The notes: generated from the letters alone by a model not told the origin. 64,000 nucleotides of DNA from Vibrio tubiashii (GCF_028551255.1 NZ_CP117029.1:2170001-2234000); one strand, 5' to 3'; counted from the stretch's first letter, positions 33,328-42,822 are shown. A program made the numbers and translations.

Positions 33328-34293
33328 TTATTTCACGCTTGTTGCACGGTCTAGAACAGATTGAGGAATAGAAACACCTAGCTTAGTTGCTGCGCTCTTA
33401 TTGACCACCAGATCAGAGCCTTTAGCGACTTTTACATCCAGTGAGCCTGGGTTAGAACCTTCTAAAATTGCCGCAACATAATCTGCGGTTTGTACGCCCA
33501 CTTGGTAGTAATCAAAACCTAAGCTCGCAATGGCACCTTTGTCGACATAAGAAGTCGCCCCGCCAAGTACTGGGGTCTTAGCTTGGTTTGCCGCCACAAT
33601 CATACCTTCGATGGCACTCGCAACTGTGTTATCCGTTGGAGCATAAAGAACATCTGATTTTGCTGCGATGGCTTGAGTTGCCGATTGGACGTCAGCACTT
33701 TTCAGCGCCGTTGCTTCAATCACTTCAATACCCTGCGCTGATGCACTTTGTTTTAGTAGCTCAACTAGGGTAACTGCGTTTGCTTCACCAGGGTTAAATA
33801 CCACGCCGATAGACTTAGTATTTGGCAAGATTTCTTTAATTAGCTCAACGTGCTGACTTACAGGAGACAAGTCAGAAAGACCGGTAACGTTTTTACCTGG
33901 TTGCTCTAGCTGTTTAACTAGTTTTGCGCCTACCGGGTCCGTTACCGCAGTAAAGACAACCGGAATGGAGCGCGTTGCAGAGACCAAAGCCTGTGCGGTT
34001 GGCGTAGCAATACCGACTAATACATCTGGCTTCTCACCAACATATTGGCGGGCAATCTGCACCGCAATCGCTGGATTGCCTTGCGCAGTTTTATAGTCAA
34101 ATTCAAGGTTTTTGCCCTGCTCGTAACCTTTAGCTTTTAAGCCATCGATTAAGCCTTGGCGTGTAGCATCCAATGCTGGGTGCTCAACGATCTGAGAAAC
34201 GGCGACTTTCGCTGTTTTCGCCATAATGCTAGCGGATGAGAGTAATGCGACACCTGCAAGAGCGGCAGTTGCAATGACTTTTGCTGCTTTCAT
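33328..34293 (-). CDS. ABC importer periplasmic binding protein (ABC_sub_bind family)
   Basis: Periplasmic solute-binding protein of 321 aa. The ATG at 34291-34293 has AAGGAG seven bases upstream and starts a clear signal peptide (MKAAKVIATAALAGVALLSS) cut after residue 25 (SIMA before KTAKV). The longer frame to 34338 would hide the signal peptide and is rejected. Two lobes follow the PF04392 pattern, with KVAVSQIVEHPALDATRQGL at the front and SIGVVFNPGEANAV in the second lobe. It is the first gene of the importer operon. A 17-bp palindrome lies about 175 bases upstream. The ligand is unknown; some family members bind aromatic amino acids. Confidence 0.9.
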   Translation of the reverse strand: MKAAKVIATAALAGVALLSSASIMAKTAKVAVSQIVEHPALDATRQGLIDGLKAKGYEQGKNLEFDYKTAQGNPAIAVQIARQYVGEKPDVLVGIATPTAQALVSATRSIPVVFTAVTDPVGAKLVKQLEQPGKNVTGLSDLSPVSQHVELIKEILPNTKSIGVVFNPGEANAVTLVELLKQSASAQGIEVIEATALKSADVQSATQAIAAKSDVLYAPTDNTVASAIEGMIVAANQAKTPVLGGATSYVDKGAIASLGFDYYQVGVQTADYVAAILEGSNPGSLDVKVAKGSDLVVNKSAATKLGVSIPQSVLDRATSVK

Positions 34294-34310
34294 CTTAACT
34301 CCTTGATGTA

Positions 34311-34423
34311 ATACCAACGTCCTTGTTCGCTCAAACATCTATCCCTAAGCTTGATAGGCATTCACCTCGTCAGTTGTTTGCTTAGATGACACAGCGTAAG
34401 AGCCCGTTTGTTGAACTTGGTAT
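34311..34423. repeat. Inverted ATACCAA/TTGGTAT pair upstream of the importer operon
   Basis: ATACCAA at 34311-34317 and TTGGTAT at 34417-34423 frame 99 bases. The ends resemble those of the elements at 6101, 22246 and 42861, but the interior shows no clear match, so this may be a decayed copy or chance. It lies within the 5' region of the importer operon. Confidence 0.3.
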
Positions 34424-34466
34424 AAGCAATAATGTTGTGTGAGGGTAGATTTAGTATTGTTGTTAT

Positions 34467-34483
34467 TGCACAAAATATGTGCA
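34467..34483. promoter_or_regulatory. 17-bp palindrome TGCACA-N5-TGTGCA, possible operator
   Basis: Perfect 6-bp arms (34467-34472 and 34478-34483) with a 5-base AT spacer, in the 272-base gap upstream of the importer operon. The geometry GCAC-N7-GTGC is that of NtrC sites, but I find no sigma54 promoter downstream, so the binding protein is open. Confidence 0.4.
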
Positions 34484-34565
34484 CATCAATATTATTACCA
34501 ACATGCTGTTCAAAAGAAAAGCAACTTTTAACATTAAAGCAACAAAAGGAGAGCCGCGTTGTCGT

Positions 34566-35759
34566 TTACTGTTTCACGGCATGAATCAACAAGTTGCGCG
34601 GAGTTGTCTCTCTAGAACAAAACTCAGATAAGGTCACCTTGTAGCCTTGCTCTTGTAGGTAGAGCGCTTTATCTAGCACTAACCACAGCTCTAGCACACG
34701 ACGAAAAGGTTGCTGTACCAAACTGATGCGTTCCATCTGCCAGTAGCGATCCTGACCTAATTGTTCATAGTAGCCAAAATCGACTTCCGGCAGATTGACT
34801 CCCTTCTGCTCACACGCCCAGCGACAAAAAGCGTCAAAACCTTGTGCCAACTGAGATTTTTTAATGCTAGGTACAGGTTGATAGGTGTCGATTTGCGTGA
34901 TGTCGCGCATCAATAAGTCGAAGCCAAGACGATAGGTCATCTCTTCCATACGATGGCGTTTTACGCGTTCGCCCCCTGTTACCGTCTCCTGTAGAGGGAT
35001 TCTGAGCTCTTGGCGCGTTAGAGTCAGTGTCGAAGCTCGGCCAAGCTCAGATAAGGCTTGATAAGTCTCGCTATTAACCAAGTGATAGCAACATGGTGAT
35101 AAGGTCACCGCAGGAAGTTGCTTAGTCGTGGCATGGTCGATTAAAGAGACATGCAAATCACCGCAGGCATGCAAGGCAACCGCGTGTTGATTACTGTTGA
35201 ATGCCACCTCGGCCTGCTCACTCAGCGCATCACCTTGGATGAACTGCATCGTGAGCCCCTGTTTGTCTGCCTCGCGTTGACCCGACTCGCACAGTGCTTG
35301 CTGATATTCAAAACTCGTTACTTTTTGTTGAGTTTGGCTTGCAAGAATTCGCCCGAGAAAGCCCTTGCCTGAACACCACTCAAGCCATTCACCACCATGA
35401 TGGTTGTTAATAGCCGCTTCCCCCATCGAGAGAATTTGCGCTAATTTTCGACCGGGTACGCCACTTTCAACACCTCGTGCTAACTCTAGGCCTTTGTTGT
35501 CAATTTGTGGCAGTGTTGTCCATCCGTTAATCTGCTCAAGACAAGGTAGATAGCATGACATATCGTTAAGCAATGAAGCGTTGTCTTGCTTATAAGAGGT
35601 AATTTGCTCAGGGGAAAGACTCTCTAACCAAGCACACAATGCTGAGCTATGAGTAAGCCAAGGCAACGATTGTTGATCAGATAGAAAAAATGGCTCGAAG
35701 CGCCAGTAGGCTTGATGTTCAATCAAGAACTGATTGAGTGATTGGAATTGGTTTAACAT
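34566..35759 (-). CDS. SAM-dependent methyltransferase (Methyltransf_32-like)
   Basis: 397-aa protein with a class I methyltransferase core in its middle. Motif I is EWCSGKGFLGRILA (about 128-141), the acidic loop is SFEYQQALCESG, and motif IV-like LHACGDLHVSL is followed by LSPCCYHLV. This arrangement fits the PF13679 group, which includes the C-terminal domain of eukaryotic GSTCD. The target is not known; RNA or small-molecule methylation are both possible. It follows cysB on the same strand after 45 bases. Its ribosome binding site is in the arm of a stem-loop. Confidence 0.85.
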   Translation of the reverse strand: MLNQFQSLNQFLIEHQAYWRFEPFFLSDQQSLPWLTHSSALCAWLESLSPEQITSYKQDNASLLNDMSCYLPCLEQINGWTTLPQIDNKGLELARGVESGVPGRKLAQILSMGEAAINNHHGGEWLEWCSGKGFLGRILASQTQQKVTSFEYQQALCESGQREADKQGLTMQFIQGDALSEQAEVAFNSNQHAVALHACGDLHVSLIDHATTKQLPAVTLSPCCYHLVNSETYQALSELGRASTLTLTRQELRIPLQETVTGGERVKRHRMEEMTYRLGFDLLMRDITQIDTYQPVPSIKKSQLAQGFDAFCRWACEQKGVNLPEVDFGYYEQLGQDRYWQMERISLVQQPFRRVLELWLVLDKALYLQEQGYKVTLSEFCSRETTPRNLLIHAVKQ

Positions 35760-35791
35760 GACTTCCCCCTAAACGGGTATTTTAGAGGGAA
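35760..35791 (-). promoter_or_regulatory. Stem-loop masking the ribosome binding site of the methyltransferase gene
   Basis: In the minus-strand RNA UUCCCUCUAAA pairs with UUUAGGGGGAA (11 pairs, one U-G wobble, 7-base loop). The 3' arm contains the Shine-Dalgarno GGGGGAA and ends three bases before the AUG. There is no U run, so it is not a terminator. Confidence 0.65.
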
Positions 35792-35804
35792 GCCAATCGA
35801 GATG

Positions 35805-36797
<993 letters not shown>

Positions 36798-37077
36798 TTA
36801 TCGACGCCCCATAGTGAGCAAATATAGTTTATAATATTTAGTTATAACGCCAATAGGTTTAAATTGATAGTCCAATCGCAATTAAGGTAAGGAAATACAG
36901 GCTGTTTTTGCGCCTGATTGCCCATTTTGCAATCAAATACTCAGAATGAGCTTTGCAATCAGAGTTTTCATTAATAAAATTTATCAATTGGGCGATAATA
37001 CAAAACAGGTGCAGTAGCTTAGCGGAATCGTGTATGCTTACCTGCTAGCCATTACAAAAACATAAGATACGGAATTT

Positions 37078-37842
37078 ATGAATATTGGTTTAATCATAGC
37101 TTTAGTTGCCATCTTACTTATTTTGATCCTTGGCTATAACATTATGCTCCAGTATAAAGTTAAAGCTGAAACGGCGCGAAAACAGGAAAGTTCCCGCTAT
37201 TTGCAGATCATAGACGCAACCGAAGACCTCATCGGGCATGCCCATCATATGCCTTATAGTAAAGAGCTATTGATGTGTCTCAATACCCGTATTCTCGATG
37301 CATTGCAAAGCATGCATGAACTCGACCCGAAGAATAAGCAATTAGAGCAACGGGTTGAGCACGTAAAGCAACAGATTAAGCAGCTTGAAGAGAATTTCAA
37401 AGGTGGTGAAAGCGCAACCTTTAAAGTTCCATCAAGTGATAAACAAGCGATTGTTATGCTCAAGTTGGTTAAGCGCCTGCGCGACACTATTCGCAGCGAG
37501 CACAACAAAGGTCGCTTCGAAACCCAAGCGTACGTTGCAGAGAATGCTCGACTAGAAACCATTCAGATTCGCATCAATATTGAAAACGTTATTAAACGTT
37601 CCAATGATGCCATCGTTCGTGGTCAGCCAGGTACTGCTATTCAATTGCTGAAGAAAGGTCTCGATGCATTAAGTACTAAGAACGATAGCTACTCAACACA
37701 AGCTCGCGAGAAGCTACAGACCATGTACGATGAGCTTGAGACGAAACGCCAAAATCGCAATGCAGAAGAGCTTCATCAAATTGAAGAAGATCAACGCAAG
37801 GACGATATGGATGCGCTCTTTGGCGAAAAGAAAAAGTGGTAA
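37078..37842 (+). CDS. Membrane-anchored coiled-coil protein of unknown function
   Basis: Not recognised. The 254-aa product has one N-terminal hydrophobic helix (about 4-24, IGLIIALVAILLILILGYNI) and then mainly charged helical sequence with heptad-like stretches at about 85-110 (ELDPKNKQLEQRVEHVKQQI) and 215-250. The C-terminus is acidic and basic (DDMDALFGEKKKW). It is probably an inner-membrane protein with a cytoplasmic coiled coil. ACGGAA precedes the ATG. It stands alone, divergent from cysB and closed by a terminator before miaE. Confidence 0.8.
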   Translation: MNIGLIIALVAILLILILGYNIMLQYKVKAETARKQESSRYLQIIDATEDLIGHAHHMPYSKELLMCLNTRILDALQSMHELDPKNKQLEQRVEHVKQQIKQLEENFKGGESATFKVPSSDKQAIVMLKLVKRLRDTIRSEHNKGRFETQAYVAENARLETIQIRINIENVIKRSNDAIVRGQPGTAIQLLKKGLDALSTKNDSYSTQAREKLQTMYDELETKRQNRNAEELHQIEEDQRKDDMDALFGEKKKW

Positions 37843-37866
37843 TATAATCCCACTCAACCTATTCAA

Positions 37867-37893
37867 AAAGGTCGCAATTGCGGCCTTTTGTTT
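37867..37893 (+). terminator. Intrinsic terminator after the coiled-coil protein gene
   Basis: AAAGGTCGC-AATT-GCGGCCTTT stem followed by TGTTTTT. Confidence 0.82.
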
Positions 37894-37915
37894 TTAATTT
37901 AGCTGTAAAACCACA

Positions 37916-38686
37916 ATGATTGAACTAGAACAATATCAGAGCTTACTGGAGCCGATTAATGGCTTCCTGCAATGCTCAACGCCAGATAAGTGGGTAGAAG
38001 AAGCTCGCAAGCCTGAAAACCTAAAAGTCGTTTTAATCGACCACTTGCTGTGTGAGCTTAAGGCTGGCCAGTCTGCCATGTACCTGATTCGCAAATACGC
38101 GGTAGATAAAGAGAGTGCGCATAGCTTGCTTGATTGGTTTAAGCCTTATGAAGACTTTGCTTATCGCAAGACCGGCAGTATTGAAACTCTGAAAGGCAAG
38201 AGCAATATCTCTAAAGCGATCATGGCCAAGTCTAACTCGCCTTATAGCCAAGATCTGATCGACAAAATGGTTCTATTGATTAAAGAAGAACTGCACCACT
38301 TCTATCAGGTGCTTGAAATCATGGACAGCAGAGATATCGCGTACGAGCCAGTTCAAGCCAGTCGCTACGCCAAAGGCTTGATCGCCAAGATGGCAACACA
38401 CGAACCACAAACCTTGATTGATAAGCTTATTATTGGCGCCTACATTGAAGCTCGTTCATGCGAACGCTTTGCTAAACTAGCACCACATATGGATGAGGAT
38501 ATCGCTAAGTTCTACGTATCCTTATTGCGCTCAGAGGCTAGGCACTATCAAGACTATCTCACCCTCGCTGAAGATATCGCCGGCGAAGACATCAGTGAGC
38601 GCGTTGACTACTTCGGTAAACTAGAAGCAGAGTTAATCTCTTCACCTGATAGCGACTTTAAATTTCATAGCGGAGTTCCAGCTTAG
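37916..38686 (+). CDS. miaE: tRNA 2-methylthio-N6-isopentenyladenosine-37 hydroxylase MiaE
   Basis: Diiron monooxygenase that hydroxylates the isopentenyl group of ms2i6A37 in tRNA, 256 aa. The ferritin-like four-helix diiron ligands are visible: LLCELKAG (Glu), EELHHFYQVLEIM (Glu and His), and SCERFAKLAP with LLRSEARHYQDY (Glu and His). It needs O2, and MiaA/MiaB products are its substrate. Present in Salmonella, Pseudomonas and Vibrio but absent from E. coli. The ribosome binding site is weak. Confidence 0.94.
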   Translation: MIELEQYQSLLEPINGFLQCSTPDKWVEEARKPENLKVVLIDHLLCELKAGQSAMYLIRKYAVDKESAHSLLDWFKPYEDFAYRKTGSIETLKGKSNISKAIMAKSNSPYSQDLIDKMVLLIKEELHHFYQVLEIMDSRDIAYEPVQASRYAKGLIAKMATHEPQTLIDKLIIGAYIEARSCERFAKLAPHMDEDIAKFYVSLLRSEARHYQDYLTLAEDIAGEDISERVDYFGKLEAELISSPDSDFKFHSGVPA

Positions 38687-38718
38687 CAAACTTGAACCTC
38701 CCCCTCTTCAAATCAAAC

Positions 38719-38740
38719 AAGGATGCTTGTCAGCATCCTT
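38719..38740. terminator. Stem-loop between miaE and the RelA/SpoT-like gene
   Basis: AAGGATGC/GCATCCTT with a 6-base loop. T-rich but interrupted tails on both strands (GTATTGTT and GTTTGATTT) suggest a weak bidirectional terminator for two convergent genes. Confidence 0.65.
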
Positions 38741-38763
38741 GTATTGTTAGTTCTGATTGGATA

Positions 38764-39948
38764 TTAGGTATCGAGTAATGCTTCACCTAATCCCGCCGCA
38801 TATAACTTCTTACTGATCCGGTTAAGTGCTTCCGCGTGTTTTGGCTCAACCACTAAAGTGCCCTTACTTTTCAACACATCCATCATGGCTTCAACACAGT
38901 TAGCATCGTTATCAACACCATCTAATTTCGAGCGAATAAACTGGAACCAGTCTTCATCCATTTTCTTCTTCACTTTGTCGATAACTTCTTGGCTTACGAC
39001 TTCGAACTGTTGGCGGTTGTCAAAAGAGTCCTGATTAGTCCGTGCTATATCATAAACGATATGAGCTTTCTTCTTCGCGATAAGCATACCGGGAATATTG
39101 AGCTGCAACTCTGCAATCTGTCCGTTACTCATTTTAAGGAAGAATTTGATATCTTTGTAACCGCTGCTATCAGGGGCCACATTGTGTTGCTCTAGATTAC
39201 TGCCCCCTCGCGCCAGCTGATAGCGATCTTTGAGCGCTTTTTGGTGAGTAGCGACCGCTTTAAATTCTTCCGTACCACAAATAAACAACTTAGCACTCTG
39301 AAGGTCACGGAATCTTTTGACTTTAACAGTGATGCGCGCACAGTCTTTCAAATCTCCGACATCATTTGCTCGCACTCGTGTGGTGATTTTCGCTAATGCT
39401 CCGCTGTAGCTTTTAATCCCTCCATAAGCACCAGGAGGAAAGCTCACCTCAGCACCGAATGCGACTTTTAGCCTTTCTGCGAATGTATTGAGCTCAACCT
39501 GCGCTTGAATTATCTCTTTAAACATCAAAAACAGCTGCTTACGTTTCAGTTTGGCATTGGCCACTTGGTTTTTGCCGTGGAAATCCATCGCCTTAGTATT
39601 CAATACCTGTTTACCTGCTGCATTGGTTTCTAGGTACTGAGATAAGTCCTCATCAAGGTACTCGACTAAATGGGCATCGTCGGTAAGGATATCGTGCATG
39701 AGTTTGCACATTTTGCCTTCTTCAGTCTGTTGGAAACTCTTCGACTTTAGCTGCGCACGTAACTCAGCCAAGCTCGACTGATACTCGGTTTGATTGACAA
39801 GGCGAAACCCTTGCGAGAGGTGAGCGGATTGGTTGATTCTTTTTAAAACTTCCGCTTTAACTTTTGCGACATCTCCGACCGTCATTTTCTTGGTAACGGC
39901 GCCACCTAAAGCTTCACTGCCCACTGACGCGACTAACGTATCTGCCAT
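38764..39948 (-). CDS. Stand-alone protein with RelA/SpoT-like nucleotidyltransferase fold (predicted)
   Basis: 394 aa from the ATG at 39946-39948, which has AAGGAG eight bases upstream; the frame is open to 40005 without support. I recognise no named family. The middle follows the (p)ppGpp-synthetase pattern: IKSYSGALAKI at 178-188 (Lys179, Ser182, Lys187), VGDLKDCARITV at 197-208 (Asp199, Asp202, Arg205), SGYKDIKF at 262-269, AELQL at 279-283 (Glu280, Gln282) and a His296...Tyr299 pair. The order and spacing fit the synthetase side only; no HD hydrolase, TGS or ACT domain is present. The first 170 residues are helical and unassigned. No signal peptide, no membrane segment and no adjacent antitoxin or immunity gene is seen. 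Function is inferred, not shown. Confidence 0.6.
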   Translation of the reverse strand: MADTLVASVGSEALGGAVTKKMTVGDVAKVKAEVLKRINQSAHLSQGFRLVNQTEYQSSLAELRAQLKSKSFQQTEEGKMCKLMHDILTDDAHLVEYLDEDLSQYLETNAAGKQVLNTKAMDFHGKNQVANAKLKRKQLFLMFKEIIQAQVELNTFAERLKVAFGAEVSFPPGAYGGIKSYSGALAKITTRVRANDVGDLKDCARITVKVKRFRDLQSAKLFICGTEEFKAVATHQKALKDRYQLARGGSNLEQHNVAPDSSGYKDIKFFLKMSNGQIAELQLNIPGMLIAKKKAHIVYDIARTNQDSFDNRQQFEVVSQEVIDKVKKKMDEDWFQFIRSKLDGVDNDANCVEAMMDVLKSKGTLVVEPKHAEALNRISKKLYAAGLGEALLDT

Positions 39949-40111
39949 TAATCCAACTCCTTCTCTAACGTTACGCTTGCGCGTATGATTCACACGGCAA
40001 CTCATTCATTACATTGATTAAAGAAGATATTTGAACGTATAGACAGCGCAAGTGATGAGATTGAGATAAAGATCAGCAAATTAGCATGCGAATAGAGATA
40101 GAGGGTACAAA

Positions 40112-40134
40112 AAAAGCCAGCGAACGCTGGCTTT
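40112..40134 (-). terminator. Intrinsic terminator of pyrF
   Basis: AAAGCCAGCG-AA-CGCTGGCTTT stem; on the minus strand it is followed by a T run. Confidence 0.92.
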
Positions 40135-40143
40135 AGTAAGGGG

Positions 40144-40839
40144 TTACGCGAGAGTCGCGTTAATGTCTGCTAATACCGCTGCTGGATCGGCAGCTTGAGT
40201 AATCGGGCGGCCAATCACTAAGTAGTCAGACCCGGCTTGAATCGCATCAACTGGCGTCATAATTCGTTTCTGGTCACCAACCGCTGCGCCTGCCGGACGA
40301 ATGCCAGGAGTCACAAGTTTAAACTCTTTACCTAGCTCGCTCTTAAGCATTGAAGACTCTTGTGCTGAACAAACCACACCATCTAGACCTGAGTTTTTGG
40401 TCAGGTTTGCTAGGCGAATAACCTGCTCTTGTGGCGCAATGTTTAAGCCAATGCCTGCTAAATCACTTTGTTCCATACTAGTTAGTACTGTCACACCAAT
40501 GAGTAGCGGACGATCTTTACCATACGGTTCTAGGATCTCGCGAGATGCTGTCATCATGCGCTCGCCACCACTGGCATGTACGTTTACCATCCACACACCA
40601 AGCTCTGCCGCAGCGCGAACCGCTTTAGAACAAGTATTTGGGATATCGTGGAACTTAAGATCTAAGAACACTGAAAAGCCGCGCTTGTGCAATTCTTTGA
40701 CGAAATCAGGACCAAATAGCGTAAACATCTCTTTACCTACTTTTAGTCGGCATGAGCTTGGGTCAATTCTATCTACAAAAGCGAGTGCATCAGCTTGGTT
40801 ATCGTAATCAAGTGCAACTATTACTTTTTGGTCGATCAT
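40144..40839 (-). CDS. pyrF: Orotidine-5'-phosphate decarboxylase PyrF
   Basis: Last step of UMP synthesis: decarboxylation of OMP. The 231-aa TIM barrel has the catalytic Asp-Lys-Asp cluster in [12 protein letters not shown] (near 59-70) and the phosphate site VTPGIRP and YLVIGRPIT. It follows lapB on the same strand after 85 bases, keeping the enteric lapA-lapB-pyrF order. The linkage couples envelope and pyrimidine genes only by position. Confidence 0.96.
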   Translation of the reverse strand: MIDQKVIVALDYDNQADALAFVDRIDPSSCRLKVGKEMFTLFGPDFVKELHKRGFSVFLDLKFHDIPNTCSKAVRAAAELGVWMVNVHASGGERMMTASREILEPYGKDRPLLIGVTVLTSMEQSDLAGIGLNIAPQEQVIRLANLTKNSGLDGVVCSAQESSMLKSELGKEFKLVTPGIRPAGAAVGDQKRIMTPVDAIQAGSDYLVIGRPITQAADPAAVLADINATLA

Positions 40840-40924
40840 TTCATCTCCTAACTTACTTTAAACAAATCGAAAAAAAGCAGCGGGATCACCGCTGCCATTT
40901 TGTGATGGGATTACCCCATAAAAA

Positions 40925-42094
40925 CTATTCACCATCCAATCCTCGGATTGGCTTGATCGTCCCCCACCCTTTACATGAAGGGCAGTGCCAATACATGGAA
41001 TGGGTCGAGAAACCGCATTTGCGACATCGATAATGAGGCTTAACTTTGAGCTGTTCCCCAACCAGTTTCTGCAGCGTGCCAAGACTGGCCTTAGCTCGAC
41101 CTTCTTCAGCCTCAGCTAAATGGTAGTCCATCAAGCGATAAAAGCCCTTCATGGTTGGGTTTTTAACTAGCTGACGAGTCAACAGCTCCTGAGCAGCACC
41201 TGCGCCATCATGTTGTGCGACAAGTTGTGCGAGCATCAACTCAGCAGATACTCCCGCCTTGTTAACAATGCACTGGCGTAAGAAATTAAGTAACTCGTCT
41301 TCTTGTCCTAGATGATGGTAACACTCCGCTAAGGTAGGTAATACCTCACTGACAAAATCACTGTCTTGCTCTAACACCATCTCCATATACTTGATGGTAT
41401 TGTTGTAATCTTCATCATCTAGATACAACTTGCCCAACGCAATGCTAGCTCTGACACACTTTGGATCTTCAGACAGTGCTCGCTTAAAGTTCTGCATCGC
41501 GACCGCATGATTGCCGTCTGCTTTTTCTTGCATCGCCAGCTCACACCAAAAGTGTCCAATACTGGTTCGCATCCTTTTGCGTCCCATCTTGACCAACAAA
41601 GACGCATAGTGAATGGCTTTGTTCCACTCACGTGTCTGCTGATAAATTGCGACAAGTTGTTGTAAAGCCGCTTCACGATGATCAGGTTCTTCAACCAACT
41701 GCTCAAAGATTTTTTCCGCACGGTCAAGGAAACCTGACGCCATATAATCTTTTGCTAGCTGCTGAAGCGCGATGTTTTTCTGGTCAATCGTCAAACCAGA
41801 TCGGGAAATTAAGTTTTGGTGGATACGAATGGCGCGATCAACTTCACCTCTAGAACGGAATAAGTTGCCTAGCGCTAAGTGGGTATCGATCGTTTCATTA
41901 TCAACTTGAAGAAGTTCGATAAAGTGATCAACGGCCTTGTCAGATTGATCTGACAAAAGAAGGTTCAAACCCGTCACATACTGACGTGATATTTGGTTTG
42001 ATTGTTTCTGCTTGTCTTGCTGGGCGCTTCGATTACCCATATACCAACCGTAAGCGGCGGCAATTGGCAATAACAAGAAGAGAATTTCTAACAT
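40925..42094 (-). CDS. lapB: Lipopolysaccharide assembly protein LapB (YciM)
   Basis: Inner-membrane protein that presents LpxC to FtsH for degradation and so tunes LPS synthesis; 389 aa as in E. coli. The N-terminal anchor MLEILFLLLPIAAAYGWYMG is followed by about nine tetratricopeptide repeats (35-350) and a C-terminal rubredoxin-like zinc domain with CRKCG and CPSC (near 359-375). The ATG at 42092-42094 gives the conserved MLE start; the longer frame begins one codon earlier at TTG. lapA lies 26 bases upstream. Confidence 0.95.
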   Translation of the reverse strand: MLEILFLLLPIAAAYGWYMGNRSAQQDKQKQSNQISRQYVTGLNLLLSDQSDKAVDHFIELLQVDNETIDTHLALGNLFRSRGEVDRAIRIHQNLISRSGLTIDQKNIALQQLAKDYMASGFLDRAEKIFEQLVEEPDHREAALQQLVAIYQQTREWNKAIHYASLLVKMGRKRMRTSIGHFWCELAMQEKADGNHAVAMQNFKRALSEDPKCVRASIALGKLYLDDEDYNNTIKYMEMVLEQDSDFVSEVLPTLAECYHHLGQEDELLNFLRQCIVNKAGVSAELMLAQLVAQHDGAGAAQELLTRQLVKNPTMKGFYRLMDYHLAEAEEGRAKASLGTLQKLVGEQLKVKPHYRCRKCGFSTHSMYWHCPSCKGWGTIKPIRGLDGE

Positions 42095-42120
42095 CAAGTA
42101 ACAGCCTACCTAATACAACT

Positions 42121-42399
42121 TTAAGCTTTACCTTGGCTTGCTTCACTCACTGACGGAGATAACTTGTTAAGCTGCTTCTTCAGTTTACGCACCTGCAACT
42201 TAGATTTAAGGTGCAGGCTGCCGAAAATGATCCATGCTACGGCGAAGCCACCAATAAACACGCCACCAAGCAACGTAGAGAGGTGGAAATCACCTTGAGC
42301 AATTAGATAATTGAAATTAACGACTGCCTGATTTTGAGAGCCTAATGCCAATGCAATTAAGAATAGGGCCAGTACGAGAACGATTTTTATAATTTTCAT
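42121..42399 (-). CDS. lapA: Lipopolysaccharide assembly protein LapA (YciS, DUF1049)
   Basis: Small inner-membrane partner of LapB, 92 aa. Two hydrophobic helices (about 3-20 and 42-65) flank the QNQAVVNFNYLIAQGDFHLS segment typical of DUF1049, and a basic coiled tail follows (KSKLQVRKLKKQLNKL). It is upstream of lapB and separated from ihfB by a terminator, so lapA-lapB-pyrF is its own unit. TGGTTT and CATAAT with a 17-base spacer between 42400 and 42470 are a weak promoter candidate. Confidence 0.92.
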   Translation of the reverse strand: MKIIKIVLVLALFLIALALGSQNQAVVNFNYLIAQGDFHLSTLLGGVFIGGFAVAWIIFGSLHLKSKLQVRKLKKQLNKLSPSVSEASQGKA

Positions 42400-42486
42400 A
42401 GTCCATCACCTAAGATAAGTTCTGCCGTTACGATTATGCAGTAAAAGCTACAAACAAACCATGGTTATCTCGGTTATTACAATGAT

Positions 42487-42521
42487 AAAAAAGCGGCATA
42501 CGCTATGTATGCCGCTTTTTT
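42487..42521. terminator. Terminator after ihfB
   Basis: AAAAAGCGGCATAC/GTATGCCGCTTTTT stem with loop GCTAT and T runs on both strands. Confidence 0.93.
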
Positions 42522-42540
42522 ATCAGTCTTTTACAAATAT

Positions 42541-42822
42541 CTAACCGATATTCACTCGCTCACGTAACTCTTTACCTGGCTTGAAGTGAGGAACGAATTT
42601 TCCTTCTAACTCCACTCGGTCGCCTGTTTTAGGGTTACGGCCAACACGAGGCTCGCGGAAGTGTAAAGAGAAGCTACCAAAGCCACGAATCTCGATTCTG
42701 TCACCACTTTCTAGTGTCGACGCCATATGCTCTAAGATATCTTTTACAGCATCTTCTATCTCTTTCGCTGAAAGGTGCGTCTGCTCTGCGCACAGTCTTT
42801 CAATCAATTCAGACTTAGTCAT
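42541..42822 (-). CDS. ihfB: Integration host factor subunit beta
   Basis: DNA-bending protein subunit; with IhfA it shapes promoters, including sigma54 ones, and recombination sites. 93 aa from the ATG at 42820-42822, preceded by GAGGG; the longer frame adds nine residues with no homology. The HU/IHF core has [21 protein letters not shown], including the DNA-intercalating Pro arm. Located downstream of rpsA on the same strand, the conserved cmk-rpsA-ihfB order, but with a 212-base gap, an rpsA terminator and a repeat element between. Confidence 0.96.
   Translation of the reverse strand: MTKSELIERLCAEQTHLSAKEIEDAVKDILEHMASTLESGDRIEIRGFGSFSLHFREPRVGRNPKTGDRVELEGKFVPHFKPGKELRERVNIG

Noticed and set aside
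34294..34338. Extended N-terminus of the ABC binding protein
   Set aside because: It would place 15 residues before a clear signal peptide, whereas the ATG at 34293 has a strong ribosome binding site.
34380..34483. Sigma54 promoter next to the TGCACA-N5-TGTGCA palindrome
   Set aside because: No GG-N10-GC word with a reasonable match follows the palindrome; ATTATTGCT has the TTGC but no GG at -24.
39949..40005. Extended N-terminus of the RelA/SpoT-like protein
   Set aside because: AAGGAG lies eight bases before the internal ATG; the upstream 19 codons have no start signal.
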